A stretch of DNA of 64,000 nucleotides from Nucisporomicrobium flavum (GCF_016464385.1 NZ_JADMLH010000003.1:507448-571447), one strand, 5' to 3'; shown: positions 32,115 to 41,050, counted from the stretch's first letter. The notes: a model not told the origin generated them from the sequence alone. Numbers and translations are program-made.

Positions 32115-33352
32115 CGGGGCAGGCGGGTGGCCAGCACGTCCAGCAGGGCCGGGTGGAGCTTCGGGTTCCAGCCCGCGCCGCCGCCGGACAACTCGTACGT
32201 CCGCAGCCACAGCTCGACCAGGTAGGCGTCGGCGACGAAGCGCTGCCGCTCCGCGTCGAGGCCCAGCGCCGGGCCGTGCTCGCGCAGCGCCTCGTCGACG
32301 GCGACCGCGCACTCGGCGGCCGGCCGGCCGTGCGTGGACAGGGCGGTCTGGAACGCCTGGTGCGCCAGGTCGAAGCCGACCGGTACGCCCGCCGACCGGT
32401 TCTCCCAGTCCCAGACCAGCAGCCCTCCGCGATGCCGCGCCATGTTCCACGGCACCCAGTCGCCGTGCCAGTCGCCGAGTTCCAGGGTCAGATCGGTGTC
32501 CAGGGCGTCGATGAAGCCGTGGATGCGAGGGTCGGCGCCCGCCGCGCGCTGCCGCCACGTCCCGATCAGCGCCGTGACGGGCGCCGGGGGAGCGGGCGGG
32601 CCACCGCGGCGGGCCACGGCCAGCATCGCGTCCAGGCGCGGACGGCCGGGGCGGCGGATGCGCCGGACGGTGCGCGGCATCGGCTCGATGACGGCGATCT
32701 CCCGGCCGTTCCACCGGGTGTGCAGCACGAGCCGGGGCGCGGGCGGGAAGCCGCCGCCGGTGGGCAGGTCGGCCAGGGTGGCCGCCTCGGCCCGGACCAT
32801 CGCGCGGGTGCCGTCGTTCCAGCCGATCTTCGCGTACCCGCGGGGGCGGCCGTGGTCGTCGAAGAGCTGCAGGGTCGGCTTGTGGTGCGGGTCCGGCGGG
32901 CGGATGCCGATCGCCGCGTGCAGCCGCGGCTCGCCGAGCTTCTCGGCCAGGAAGGCGGCGAGCAGGTTGCCCGGCTCAGTGGCGTGCACGGACAGGACCG
33001 GCGCCTTGGTGAGGCCGAGCAGGCCGGCGCGGGCCAGCACACCGACCGCGGCCCGGCCCGCGCGGACCTTCGGCGGCCGCAGCGCGTTGTAGGCCAGCAG
33101 GGAGGCCGCGGTGACCCGCCGGGAGGCCAGCGGGAGCAGGAAACGGGCGTTGTCGAGCGAGGGGATGACCGCGTACCGGACGGTCGCCCCGGGATCGTCG
33201 CCGACGGTGACCGTCACCCCCGGGTCGGCGAAGATCGCCCGGGTCACCCAGCCGAGGCCGTCGGTGCGCCCGCGGGGGTCGCCGGCGCCGACCAGCGGGT
33301 CGGACGGGGCACGCTGCCCGGGTACGGAGGTCCGCGTCGACTCGTTCAGCAC
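32111..33352 (-). CDS. Aminoglycoside-phosphotransferase-fold kinase
   Basis: A 413-residue protein with the APH/choline-kinase fold. The catalytic loop is LELGDWHGDWVPWNMA (HGD-x4-N) and the metal-binding Asp lies in LLVWDWENRSAGVPVGFDLAHQAF. The N-terminal half is atypical (a separate Ala/Leu/Arg-rich region, about 1-150) before the small lobe (YAKIGWNDGTRAMVRAEAATL). It should phosphorylate a small molecule or sugar. Set between the sulfotransferase and the GH16 gene, it may phosphorylate a polymer precursor, but a resistance role is possible. A 33-bp hairpin lies upstream. Confidence 0.75.
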   Translation of the reverse strand: MLNESTRTSVPGQRAPSDPLVGAGDPRGRTDGLGWVTRAIFADPGVTVTVGDDPGATVRYAVIPSLDNARFLLPLASRRVTAASLLAYNALRPPKVRAGRAAVGVLARAGLLGLTKAPVLSVHATEPGNLLAAFLAEKLGEPRLHAAIGIRPPDPHHKPTLQLFDDHGRPRGYAKIGWNDGTRAMVRAEAATLADLPTGGGFPPAPRLVLHTRWNGREIAVIEPMPRTVRRIRRPGRPRLDAMLAVARRGGPPAPPAPVTALIGTWRQRAAGADPRIHGFIDALDTDLTLELGDWHGDWVPWNMARHRGGLLVWDWENRSAGVPVGFDLAHQAFQTALSTHGRPAAECAVAVDEALREHGPALGLDAERQRFVADAYLVELWLRTYELSGGGAGWNPKLHPALLDVLATRLPR

Positions 33353-33386
33353 GAGCTAGACGATAGGTGACCGTCCATCGAACGGA

Positions 33387-33419
33387 ACAGGGCCCCGAGG
33401 TCACACCTCGGGGCCCTGT
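33387..33419 (-). terminator. 15-bp stem hairpin between GH16 and kinase genes
   Basis: ACAGGGCCCCGAGGT and its complement form a perfect 15-bp stem around CAC. It lies just after the GH16 stop (33430) on the minus strand and 35 bases before the kinase start, so it probably ends the GH16 transcript. No U-run. Confidence 0.7.
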
Positions 33420-33429
33420 CGGATGACCG

Positions 33430-34947
33430 TCAGCGTTGGTAGACGCGTACGTAGTCCACGACGAAGTCGGCCGGGAACCGGGTGCCGCTGTCCGGGTTGC
33501 CGAGCCAGCCGCCGACCTGGAAGTTCAGCCGCAGGTTGTACGGCTTGTTGAACGCCTTGTCGTACCACGGGGTGGTGCTGCGGTCCCGCGTCCACACCAG
33601 CTTGCCGTCGATGTACCACTTGAGGGCGTTGGCGTCCCATTCGGTGGTGTACGTGTGGAAGCCGTCGCCCGGGTACCCGCCGCCGGGCAGCGCGATCCGG
33701 GTGTCCTGCTTGACCGGCGAATAGTCGAAGAAGATGGCCGCGGTGGACTTGTCGTACCAGTCCCGGCCGCCGGGCAGCTCGGTCACGTCGATCTCGCCGT
33801 TGCCGCCGTCGTCGGGCCGCAGCCAGAACGCCGGCCACAGGCCCTGGGACGTCTCCGGCTTGTTCGGCGACTTGGCGCGGATCTCGAAGCGCCCGTACTT
33901 CCACGACGCCTTGCCGATGGTGTCCAGGTACGACTGGGTGAACTGCCGGTTCTGCGAGCTGCAGGTGGCGCTCTCGCGCAGGGCCCGCAGGGTGAGGTTG
34001 CCGCCGCCGACGAAGGTGTTCTTCGGGTCGTCCACGTTGCAGCCGAGGTCGATGTCGCGGCCCTCGTTGTCGCGCAGGTTCCACTTCGAGCGGTCGACCG
34101 TGCCGCCGTCGAACTCGTCGGCCCACACCTGCCGCCAGCCCGTGGGCGGGGCGGGTGCCGTCGTGGCGGCCGGCGGTCTGGTGGCCGGGGCGGTGGTGCT
34201 CTTCGTCGGCTCCGGCGCCTTGGTCGTGGTGGGCGGCGCGCTCGCCGGCGGCGTGGTGGTCGCCGTGGCCGCCGGCGGCAGCACGGTCGCGGGCGTGGTC
34301 GGCGTGGCCGTCGGCTTCGTCTCGGTGTCGTACGACAGCACGAGCTGCGGGTGCAGGTTCTCCTTCGAGTTCTCCCGGGACGCCCAGTAGACCCGGGTGT
34401 TGTAGCTCTCCTGCGACAGCGCGAACGTGTACGTGCCGTTGCCCTGCACGGAACGGGAGACGTCGAACTCGTTGTAGCCCTTCTTGACCTCGTCCAGCGC
34501 CTCGAGCGAGCGGGCGGCCGCGAGCCTGGCCTCGTTGGCGGCCGCGCTGAGGTCGCCCGGGACCGCGCGGGCCACGATGCGGGCGGCGAAGTCGTTCCAG
34601 GCGTACACCCGCAGCGTCGCCTTGACCCGGGTGGCGTTGGCCGGCAGCTTGTCCACGGCGAACTGCAGGGTGGCGTCGCGCCGCCCCCGCGGGTTGCTGT
34701 CGCACAGCGTCGGGCAGCTGGCCAGCGTCGTCTTCATGCTGTTGTCGCCGTCCTGCGGCACCTGGGTGAGGGTGGTGTCGGCCACCGGGTACAGGGTCAG
34801 TCCGTTGTCGTCGTCCGCGAACACCGGCACGAGCGTCGCGGCGGTCAGGGCCGCGACGGCCGTTCCGATGATGGTCAGCGATCGGGTGCTACGGATCCCC
34901 CGTCGCGGTGCCGGCGCGTGGGCCGGCACGTGCGCCCTGCGCAACAT
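33430..34947 (-). CDS. Secreted GH16 endo-glucanase with DNRLRE-type module
   Basis: A 505-residue exported enzyme. Residues 1-44 are a signal peptide (basic start, TIIGTAVAALTAATLVPVFA). The first module (about 48-205) resembles a DNRLRE carbohydrate-binding module, a Thr/Pro-rich linker (about 210-268) follows, and the GH16 domain occupies about 270-505. The catalytic signature GEIDVTE gives nucleophile Glu385 and acid/base Glu390 with Asp387 between. It should cut beta-1,3/1,4-glucans or a related galactan or agar-like polymer, and may trim or release the polymer made nearby. ATG 34947 has GAAGGA seven bases upstream. Confidence 0.93.
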   Translation of the reverse strand: MLRRAHVPAHAPAPRRGIRSTRSLTIIGTAVAALTAATLVPVFADDDNGLTLYPVADTTLTQVPQDGDNSMKTTLASCPTLCDSNPRGRRDATLQFAVDKLPANATRVKATLRVYAWNDFAARIVARAVPGDLSAAANEARLAAARSLEALDEVKKGYNEFDVSRSVQGNGTYTFALSQESYNTRVYWASRENSKENLHPQLVLSYDTETKPTATPTTPATVLPPAATATTTPPASAPPTTTKAPEPTKSTTAPATRPPAATTAPAPPTGWRQVWADEFDGGTVDRSKWNLRDNEGRDIDLGCNVDDPKNTFVGGGNLTLRALRESATCSSQNRQFTQSYLDTIGKASWKYGRFEIRAKSPNKPETSQGLWPAFWLRPDDGGNGEIDVTELPGGRDWYDKSTAAIFFDYSPVKQDTRIALPGGGYPGDGFHTYTTEWDANALKWYIDGKLVWTRDRSTTPWYDKAFNKPYNLRLNFQVGGWLGNPDSGTRFPADFVVDYVRVYQR

Positions 34948-35127
34948 CGTGTCCTTCTCGGGTAGGTGTCTCGGTCCCGGCCAGGTCCCCTGTGGCCGGT
35001 CGTCGCCGAGCGTAACCTCGACAACCACCGGTGACGACCCTCGATCGGGCGGGCTAACCCGGGTTTAAGGTTGTCCTAATGCCAACCTCCGGCCGATCGG
35101 CTGTCCCGGGCCCGGCCGGGGTCCCAG

Positions 35128-35133
35128 TATTCT
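35128..35133 (+). promoter_or_regulatory. -10 element, leaderless start of 35140 gene
   Basis: TATTCT lies six bases before ATG 35140. Confidence 0.5.
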
Positions 35134-35139
35134 GCCGCG

Positions 35140-35796
35140 ATGAACCTGCACTCCCTGCGCTGGCGGCTCGTCGATCGGCCCGATTCCTGGGGCGCCAAGC
35201 GCCGGGAGGCGCGGTCCCGCTGGTTGGCGGAGACCTTTCCCGAGTTGTCCGAGATGTCGGTGGTGGACCTCGGCGGCCGCGTGGGATTCTGGCGCCAGCT
35301 GCCCGTCCGCCCGAAGCACGTCCACGTGGTCAACCTGGAGCCGGCGCCGGCCGAGCTGCCGGACTGGGTCGAGGTCGACCACGGCGACGCCTGCGAGCTG
35401 CCCCCGGAGATCGCCGCCCGGCGCTACGACCTCGTGTTCAGCAACTCGGTCATCGAGCACGTCGGCGGGCACGAGCGCCGGCTGCGCTTCGCCGAGTCCG
35501 TGCACGCCCTCGCCCCGGCGCACTGGGTGCAGACGCCGTACCGGTATTTCCCGATCGAGCCGCACTGGATCGCGCCGGGCATGCAATTCCTCCCTGTCGC
35601 CGCCCGCCGCGAGGTCGCGCGCAAGTGGCCGCTCGCTTACACGCCGGGCCGTACGCGCGAGGAGGCCCTCTCCCGCGTTTTGTGGACCGAATTGGTGGAC
35701 AAGACGCAGATGCGCTCGTACTTCCCCGAGTCGATCCTGCGCAGTGAGCGGGTCATGGGCCTGACGAAATCCCTGATCGCCTTCAAGCGGGGGTGA
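35140..35796 (+). CDS. Class I SAM-dependent methyltransferase
   Basis: A 218-residue methyltransferase. The SAM-binding strand is MSVVDLGGRVGFWRQL, the acidic ribose-binding position follows in VVNLEPAPAELPDWVEVDHGDACELP, and LVFSNSVIEHVGGHERRLRFAESVHALAP is the catalytic-strand segment. It resembles methyltransferases of polysaccharide and lipid loci, so it may methylate a sugar of the polymer. Leaderless-type start. It is followed by the riboswitch region and transcribed in the same direction. Confidence 0.85.
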   Translation: MNLHSLRWRLVDRPDSWGAKRREARSRWLAETFPELSEMSVVDLGGRVGFWRQLPVRPKHVHVVNLEPAPAELPDWVEVDHGDACELPPEIAARRYDLVFSNSVIEHVGGHERRLRFAESVHALAPAHWVQTPYRYFPIEPHWIAPGMQFLPVAARREVARKWPLAYTPGRTREEALSRVLWTELVDKTQMRSYFPESILRSERVMGLTKSLIAFKRG

Positions 35797-35964
35797 CTTC
35801 CGGAATTCGCGAGGGGTGAGGCCGTGGGCCCACCCCTCGCTGGCGTATGCCCTGACCAGCGCAACCTCCGCCGTTCGGAGGGGGAGGAAGTCGGCGCAAA
35901 GTCCCGTGGAAGGGGCTATCCGACCGAAAAGTCCATTTCCCCCACACCCCCGCAAATCCCTGGT

Positions 35965-35970
35965 TACAGT
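35965..35970 (+). promoter_or_regulatory. -10 element before the riboswitch leader
   Basis: TACAGT in a locally A/T-rich patch is the best promoter candidate for the leader, giving a start near 35977 and a leader of about 185 bases. No clear -35 is seen. Confidence 0.45.
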
Positions 35971-36063
35971 ACGGTCGGCGCAGTTCCCAAGTGCGAGCTT
36001 TGTCCCCGCGCTTCACGGGCCGCGCCGAACCGGCCTGCGCCGGCGCTCCACAAGCCGTCGCGT

Positions 36064-36150
36064 GCGGCACCGAGAAAGGCAAACCCGTCGAGAGGCGGGG
36101 ACGCAAAGCCAGGGACCTCCCGAGCGGGAGGCGGCCCAGCCGCCGAAGGA
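36064..36150 (+). ncRNA. Cyclic-di-GMP-I (GEMM) riboswitch
   Basis: GGCAAACC (36069-36076), a stem closed by a GAGA tetraloop (CCCGTC/GGCGGG), and GGGACGCAAAGCC (36098-36110) are the core of the class I c-di-GMP aptamer, with the conserved ACGCAAAGCC ligand-pocket strand. A second stem (CCTCCCG/CGGGAGG, 36117-36132) and the closing GCCGCCGAAGG complete it. The 3' end lies next to the GAAGGAG ribosome site of the gene at 36162, so control could be translational. Known members respond to c-di-GMP; whether this one turns expression on or off is not evident. Confidence 0.9.
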
Positions 36151-36161
36151 GACAGAAGTAC

Positions 36162-39035
36162 ATGCGCTATCAACCAGCCCATGCGGCCAAGAGCGGCTCG
36201 GTACCGTTCATGCTGCGTGGACCCAAGTCGGTCCGGACGGTCCTCTCGGCCGCCGTCGCCGGTGCGATCGCCTTCGCCCCGGCCGTCCTCATCAGCGCGC
36301 CCGCCCAGGCCGCACCGCTCGCCGGCTTCACCTTCGCCGACAACTCGATCAGCACGACCGAGGGCGGCGACCTGGTCTTCGAGCTCGTCCGTACCGCGGA
36401 CGCCAGCCCGCTGAGCTCCACGAACCTGACCTGGACGGTCAGCACGGGCACCGGCCCGACGGACGCGACGGTCGACGAGGACTACACGGACGTCGGGACT
36501 GGCACCGTCACGTTCGCCGCCGACAACTCGGCGCCGTACGGCGGCGACAGCCAGTTCCTCACCGTGCAGACGCTGCAGGACACCCTCGACGAGAACGTCG
36601 AAACCTTCACGCTCACCGTGACGGACACCAATGGCGACACGCTCGAGGCCGAGGGCCGGATCTCCGACGACGACGCCGCCCCGCACTACGCGCTGTTCGT
36701 CGACGACCCGTCGCCCTCCGAGGACATCAACGGCGGCGTGGTCAACATCACGGCGGAGCTGGACGCCATCTCCGGCAAGGACGTCACGATCCCCGTGACC
36801 GTCACGCCGGGCACGGCGAAGCTGGGCGCCGCCCAGGACTACACGTTCACCCCGGGCTCGATCACCATCCCGGCCGGTACGAACACCAGCACGTCGCTGT
36901 CGATCTCCATCGTCGACGACGACCTGTACGAGGAGTCGGGCCAGACCCTCACCGTCCAGGGCGGCACGAACGCCTCCGTCACCGGCACCGACTCGGCGCC
37001 CGTGACGATCATGGACGACGAAGAGCAGCCGGAGATCGACGTCGCCTCCACGACCGTCGCGGAGGGCGGCACGCTGGCGTTCGGCGCCACCCTGAGCGGT
37101 CCCTCGGAGCGTCCGGTCACCGCCACCTGGACGGCGGCCGATGGCCCCGGCTCGGACGCGCCCAACTCGACGCACGGCACCGCCAAGGCGGGCTCGGACT
37201 ACACCGCGGCGACCGGCACCGTCACGTTCCCGGCGGCCACGTCGAACACCACGGTGCCCGGCAACACCGCGCAGACGATCAGCGTCAAGACGGTCTCGGA
37301 CCAGATCAACGAGGACGACGAGGACATGCATGTCGTCCTCACCAACCCGACGATCGCCACCATCGGCGACGCTCAGGCGACGGGTTCGATCACCGACAAC
37401 GACCCGCTCCCGACGGCGACCCTGTCGCCCACCACGGACATCACCGAGGGCAACGGCGGGCGTACGGCCAAGACCTACACGGTCAAGCTGAACCGTGAGT
37501 CGGGCCAGACCGTCACCGTGAACTACGACGTCCGCACGGGCGGCGGGTCGGCCACGGAGGTCGAGGACTTCTTCGCCACCTCCGGCAAGCTGACGTTCAA
37601 GCCGGGTGAGCTGAGCAAGACCTTCACCGTGGACGTCGTGGGCGACAACGTCGACGAGCCGGGCAACTCGAACCGCGAGGACTTCGAGATCGCGCTGTCG
37701 AGCTCGACGGCGGACGTGACCAACAACGGCACCGCCGGCGTGGTCAGCGTCAACATCCTCGACGACGACGCGACGCCGACCTTCACGGTGGCTCCGATCA
37801 CCATGCAGGAGGGCGACACCAGCTCGGTCGTGGTGTTCCCGGTCAAGCTGTCCAACCCCAGCGACACCGCCACCACCTTCACCCTGACCGACGTCCCGGG
37901 CAGCGCGACCAACTCGGGCAACGACCCGGGCGACATCGACTACGACCTGGTGCAGGGCACCGTCACCATCCCGGCGCGGCAGACCACGGGGTACCTGTAC
38001 TTCCTGGTCACCGGCGATGACGTGTACGAGACCAACGAGCAGATGAAGGTCACGCTCGCGCCCTCGGGCAACATCACGGCGGGCAACAAGGACGCGAACC
38101 TGACGATCCTCAACGACGACGACGCGCCGTCGCTCGAGGTCGTCTCCGCGGTCGGTGAAGAGGGTGACACCGTGAACGTCATGGGTGTCGTCACCGGCAC
38201 CGCGCAGGACGACACGGTCTTCAACATCAACTTCGCCGGCTCGTCGGTCAACGGCAGCACCGCCGCCTCGGTGAACGACTTCACCAACCCGGGCACGGTC
38301 TCGAAGACCGTGGACGGCGGCACGCTCTCCGGCAGCCCGGTGATGATCACGTCGCTCGACCTGCTCCAGGACACCACGCCCGAGGGCCCTGAGACGATCC
38401 TCGCCTCCGGCAACGCGGTCAACGGCTCGGTCGTCAACGGCGTCATCACCATCGCGGCCAGCGACGGCGGCACGCCGGCTCCGGCGCCGACCCTGGCGTC
38501 GTCGGCGAGCTTCCGCCTGGGCGTCGGCTCGCTGCGGCTGAGCGGTACGGCCGCCGCCGGCCAGACCGTGACGCTGTGGGGTACGCCGATCGGCGCGCCC
38601 GAGGACAAGGCGTGGCAGAACCTCGGCACCACCACGGCCAACTCCAACGGCGGGTACGTCTTCTTCCCGCGGTTCACGACGACCGGCTGGTGGTTCCGGA
38701 CGGCCGTGGGCGACCAGCAGTCCAACGCGGTCAAGGTGTACCTGAAGGAGGACCCGGACTTCTTCACCCGGTCCTACAGCAAGGGCACCGCGACCCTGAT
38801 CGCCTACGGTGACCCGCGCGTCGCCGGCCTGTCGGTCCGCTTCCTGCGCGCCAACAGCAACGGCACGTGGAGCACGGTCGGCACCGGCGTCCTCGACGCC
38901 AACGGCAAGTTCTCCAAGACGCTCACCGGCCTCAAGTCCGGCGCGTCGTACCTCTACAAGGCGACGATCTACGGCGACGGCGACGTCGGCCTGATGACGA
39001 ACACCTCGGTGAGCTCCCGCATCCGGGTGCGCTGA
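36162..39035 (+). CDS. Secreted Calx-beta repeat protein
   Basis: A 957-residue exported protein with a signal peptide to about residue 51 (SAAVAGAIAFAPAVLISAPAQA). Six Calx-beta-like repeats of about 110-125 residues follow to about 770, each ending with an acidic DDD/DND step (ISDDDA, IMDDEE, ITDNDP, ILDDDA, ILNDDD). The C-terminal 190 residues (from SASFRLGVGSLRL) form a separate Gly/Thr-rich beta domain. No LPXTG or membrane anchor is seen. Calx-beta modules bind calcium or serve adhesion, so it is a probable matrix or adhesive protein. ATG 36162 has GAAGGAG upstream, beneath the c-di-GMP riboswitch. Confidence 0.9.
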   Translation: MRYQPAHAAKSGSVPFMLRGPKSVRTVLSAAVAGAIAFAPAVLISAPAQAAPLAGFTFADNSISTTEGGDLVFELVRTADASPLSSTNLTWTVSTGTGPTDATVDEDYTDVGTGTVTFAADNSAPYGGDSQFLTVQTLQDTLDENVETFTLTVTDTNGDTLEAEGRISDDDAAPHYALFVDDPSPSEDINGGVVNITAELDAISGKDVTIPVTVTPGTAKLGAAQDYTFTPGSITIPAGTNTSTSLSISIVDDDLYEESGQTLTVQGGTNASVTGTDSAPVTIMDDEEQPEIDVASTTVAEGGTLAFGATLSGPSERPVTATWTAADGPGSDAPNSTHGTAKAGSDYTAATGTVTFPAATSNTTVPGNTAQTISVKTVSDQINEDDEDMHVVLTNPTIATIGDAQATGSITDNDPLPTATLSPTTDITEGNGGRTAKTYTVKLNRESGQTVTVNYDVRTGGGSATEVEDFFATSGKLTFKPGELSKTFTVDVVGDNVDEPGNSNREDFEIALSSSTADVTNNGTAGVVSVNILDDDATPTFTVAPITMQEGDTSSVVVFPVKLSNPSDTATTFTLTDVPGSATNSGNDPGDIDYDLVQGTVTIPARQTTGYLYFLVTGDDVYETNEQMKVTLAPSGNITAGNKDANLTILNDDDAPSLEVVSAVGEEGDTVNVMGVVTGTAQDDTVFNINFAGSSVNGSTAASVNDFTNPGTVSKTVDGGTLSGSPVMITSLDLLQDTTPEGPETILASGNAVNGSVVNGVITIAASDGGTPAPAPTLASSASFRLGVGSLRLSGTAAAGQTVTLWGTPIGAPEDKAWQNLGTTTANSNGGYVFFPRFTTTGWWFRTAVGDQQSNAVKVYLKEDPDFFTRSYSKGTATLIAYGDPRVAGLSVRFLRANSNGTWSTVGTGVLDANGKFSKTLTGLKSGASYLYKATIYGDGDVGLMTNTSVSSRIRVR

Positions 39036-39054
39036 CCCTCCAGAGCAACAAACG

Positions 39055-39083
39055 AACGGGGCGGCCCATCGGGCCGCCCCGTT
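39055..39083. terminator. 13-bp stem hairpin, convergent terminator
   Basis: AACGGGGCGGCCC and its complement pair perfectly around ATC, between the Calx-beta gene and the convergent ABC exporter gene. It can serve both strands. No U-run beyond a short TTCC. Confidence 0.75.
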
Positions 39084-39097
39084 CCGTGTCCGCGGTG

Positions 39098-41050
39098 TCA
39101 GTCGACCTCGACCGCGGCCTGGGCGAACTGCGCCGAGTAGAGCCGGGCGTACGCGCCACCCGCGGCGATGAGCTCGTCGTGGGTGCCCTGCTCGACGATC
39201 GCGCCGGACTCCATCACCAGGATCACGTCGGCGTCGCGGATGGTGGACAGCCGGTGCGCGATGACGAACGACGTGCGGCCCGAGCGCAGCGTGGTCATCG
39301 CCCGCTGGATCAGCACCTCGGTACGGGTGTCGACCGAGCTTGTGGCCTCGTCGAGGATCAGGATGCTCGGCTCGGCGAGGAACGCCCGGGCGATCGTGAT
39401 CAGCTGCTTCTCGCCCGCCGAGACGTTGCCGCCCTCCTCGTCTATCACGGTGTCCATGCCGTCGGGCAGGGACCGGACGAAGCGGTCGACGTGGGCGGCC
39501 TCGGCGGCACCCGCCACATCGGACGGTGTGGGCGCGTCGGCGCCGTACGCGATGTTCTCCGCGATCGTCCCCCCGAACAGCCAGGTGTCCTGCAGCACCA
39601 TCCCCATGTGCTCGCGCAGCTCCGGCCGCGGCAGACTGGCGATGTCCACGCCGTCGAGCGTGATCCGCCCGGATGTCACGTCGTAGAAGCGCATCAGCAG
39701 GTTGACGAGCGTGGTCTTGCCGGCGCCCGTCGGCCCGACGATCGCGACGGTCTGGCCGGGCTCCACGCTGAACGACAGGTTCTCGATCAGCGGCTTGTCC
39801 GGCGTGTAGCGGAACGACACGTTCTCGAAGGCGACCCGCCCCTCGAACCGGCGGTGACCGGTGGAGGCCGGGTCCGGCTCCTGCTCCTCCGCGTCGAGCA
39901 GGGCGAACACCCGCTCCGCCGAGGCCACGCCGGACTGCACCAGGTTGGCCATGCTCGCCACCTGGGTCAGCGGCTGGCTGAACTGCCGCGAGTACTGGAT
40001 GAAGGCCTGCACGTCGCCCAGCGACAGCGAGCCCGAGGCCACCCGCAGGCCGCCCACCACGGCGACGAGCACGTAGTTGACGTTGCTGATGAACATCATG
40101 GCCGGCTGGATCAGGCCCGAGATGAACTGGGCGCGGAAGCTGGACGCGTACAGCCTGGTGTTGTGCTCCTCGAAGGTCGCGGCCGCCTCCTTGCCGCGAC
40201 CGAAGACCTTGACCAGCGCGTGGCCGGTGAACATCTCCTCGATGTGCCCGTTGAGCTTGCCCGTCGTCGCCCACTGGGCGACGAACTGCGGCTGCGAGCG
40301 CTTACCGATGCGGGTGGTCACCCACACCGAGACGGGTACGGTGATCAGCGCGATCAGCGCCAGCAGCGGCGAGATCCAGAACATCACCCCGAGCACGCCG
40401 ATGATCGTGAGCAGCGCCGTGACGAGCTGGGCGAAGGTCTGTTGCAGGGTCTGGGCGATGTTGTCGGTGTCGTTGGTGGCCCGGCTCAGCACTTCACCGC
40501 GGGGCTGTTTGTCGAAGTAGGACAGCGGCAGCCGGGACAGCTTCGCCTCCACGTCCTCGCGCAACCGGAAGACCGTGGCCTGCACGACGCGGGCGGTGAG
40601 CCGGCCCTGCATCACGCCGAACACCCACGCGGCCAGGTAGACGGCGAGCACCCACAGCAGGATCTGGCCGAGCCGGTCGAAGTCGACGCCCCGGCCGGGC
40701 ACGATGTCCATGGCGGCGAGCATGTCGGCGCGGTTCATCTCGCCCCGCGCCCGCAACTGCTCGACGATCTGCTCCTTCGGCACCCCGGCGGGCAGGCTCT
40801 TGCCGACGATGCCGTCGAAGATCACGTCCGTGGCGTGGCCGAGGATGCGCGGGCCTGCGACGGACAGCGCCACGCTGGCGATGCCCAGCAGCATCACGAG
40901 CGCCACGAGGGCACGCTGCGGGCGCAGCATGCCGAGCAGCCGCTTGCTGGAACCCTTGAAGTCCTGGAGCTTCTCGGCCGGCATGCCGCCGGCCATCATC
41001 CGCGCCGGACCGCCCATCGGCGGCGCCGGCCTCCTCGTCGGCGCGGTCAC
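39098..41050 (-). CDS. ABC exporter half B (canonical ATP site)
   Basis: A 650-residue half-transporter: a cytosolic Pro/Arg start (TAPTRRPAPPMGGPARMMAGG), a six-helix membrane domain, and an ATPase domain with Walker A GPTGAGKTTLVNLL, Walker B and Glu ILILDEATSSVD, and H-loop FVIAHRLSTI. Its signature reads NVSAGEKQLITIARAF, a change from LSGGQ. It pairs with half A (41136-42872), which keeps LSGGQ-type but has an altered Walker B, as in heterodimeric multidrug exporters. GTG 41050 overlaps a 30-codon ORF (GTGA) and has AGGAGG eight bases upstream. The regulator is the TetR gene at 42866. Confidence 0.93.
   Translation of the reverse strand: MTAPTRRPAPPMGGPARMMAGGMPAEKLQDFKGSSKRLLGMLRPQRALVALVMLLGIASVALSVAGPRILGHATDVIFDGIVGKSLPAGVPKEQIVEQLRARGEMNRADMLAAMDIVPGRGVDFDRLGQILLWVLAVYLAAWVFGVMQGRLTARVVQATVFRLREDVEAKLSRLPLSYFDKQPRGEVLSRATNDTDNIAQTLQQTFAQLVTALLTIIGVLGVMFWISPLLALIALITVPVSVWVTTRIGKRSQPQFVAQWATTGKLNGHIEEMFTGHALVKVFGRGKEAAATFEEHNTRLYASSFRAQFISGLIQPAMMFISNVNYVLVAVVGGLRVASGSLSLGDVQAFIQYSRQFSQPLTQVASMANLVQSGVASAERVFALLDAEEQEPDPASTGHRRFEGRVAFENVSFRYTPDKPLIENLSFSVEPGQTVAIVGPTGAGKTTLVNLLMRFYDVTSGRITLDGVDIASLPRPELREHMGMVLQDTWLFGGTIAENIAYGADAPTPSDVAGAAEAAHVDRFVRSLPDGMDTVIDEEGGNVSAGEKQLITIARAFLAEPSILILDEATSSVDTRTEVLIQRAMTTLRSGRTSFVIAHRLSTIRDADVILVMESGAIVEQGTHDELIAAGGAYARLYSAQFAQAAVEVD

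Larger units (their letters stand above)
35797..36161 (+). other. Leader region of the Calx-beta gene
   Basis: 365 bases between the methyltransferase and the gene at 36162. The part up to about 35950 holds no gene. A -10 element lies at 35965-35970 and a c-di-GMP riboswitch fills about 36064-36150. The transcript leader would be close to 190 bases. Confidence 0.7.

Noticed and set aside
35890..35924. Second riboswitch-like element (GTCGG...GCAAAG...CCGAC) upstream of the c-di-GMP aptamer
   Set aside because: It resembles part of the aptamer (GCAAAG) and can form a stem but lacks the full core and lies upstream of the best -10 element, so it would not be in the leader.
35964..40274. 1436-codon open frame on the minus strand opposite the Calx-beta gene
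   Set aside because: It is a shadow of high-GC third-position bias: the opposite strand encodes a signal peptide, six repeats and a riboswitch leader with a clear ribosome site, and the shadow has low-complexity Arg/Gly/Val composition.
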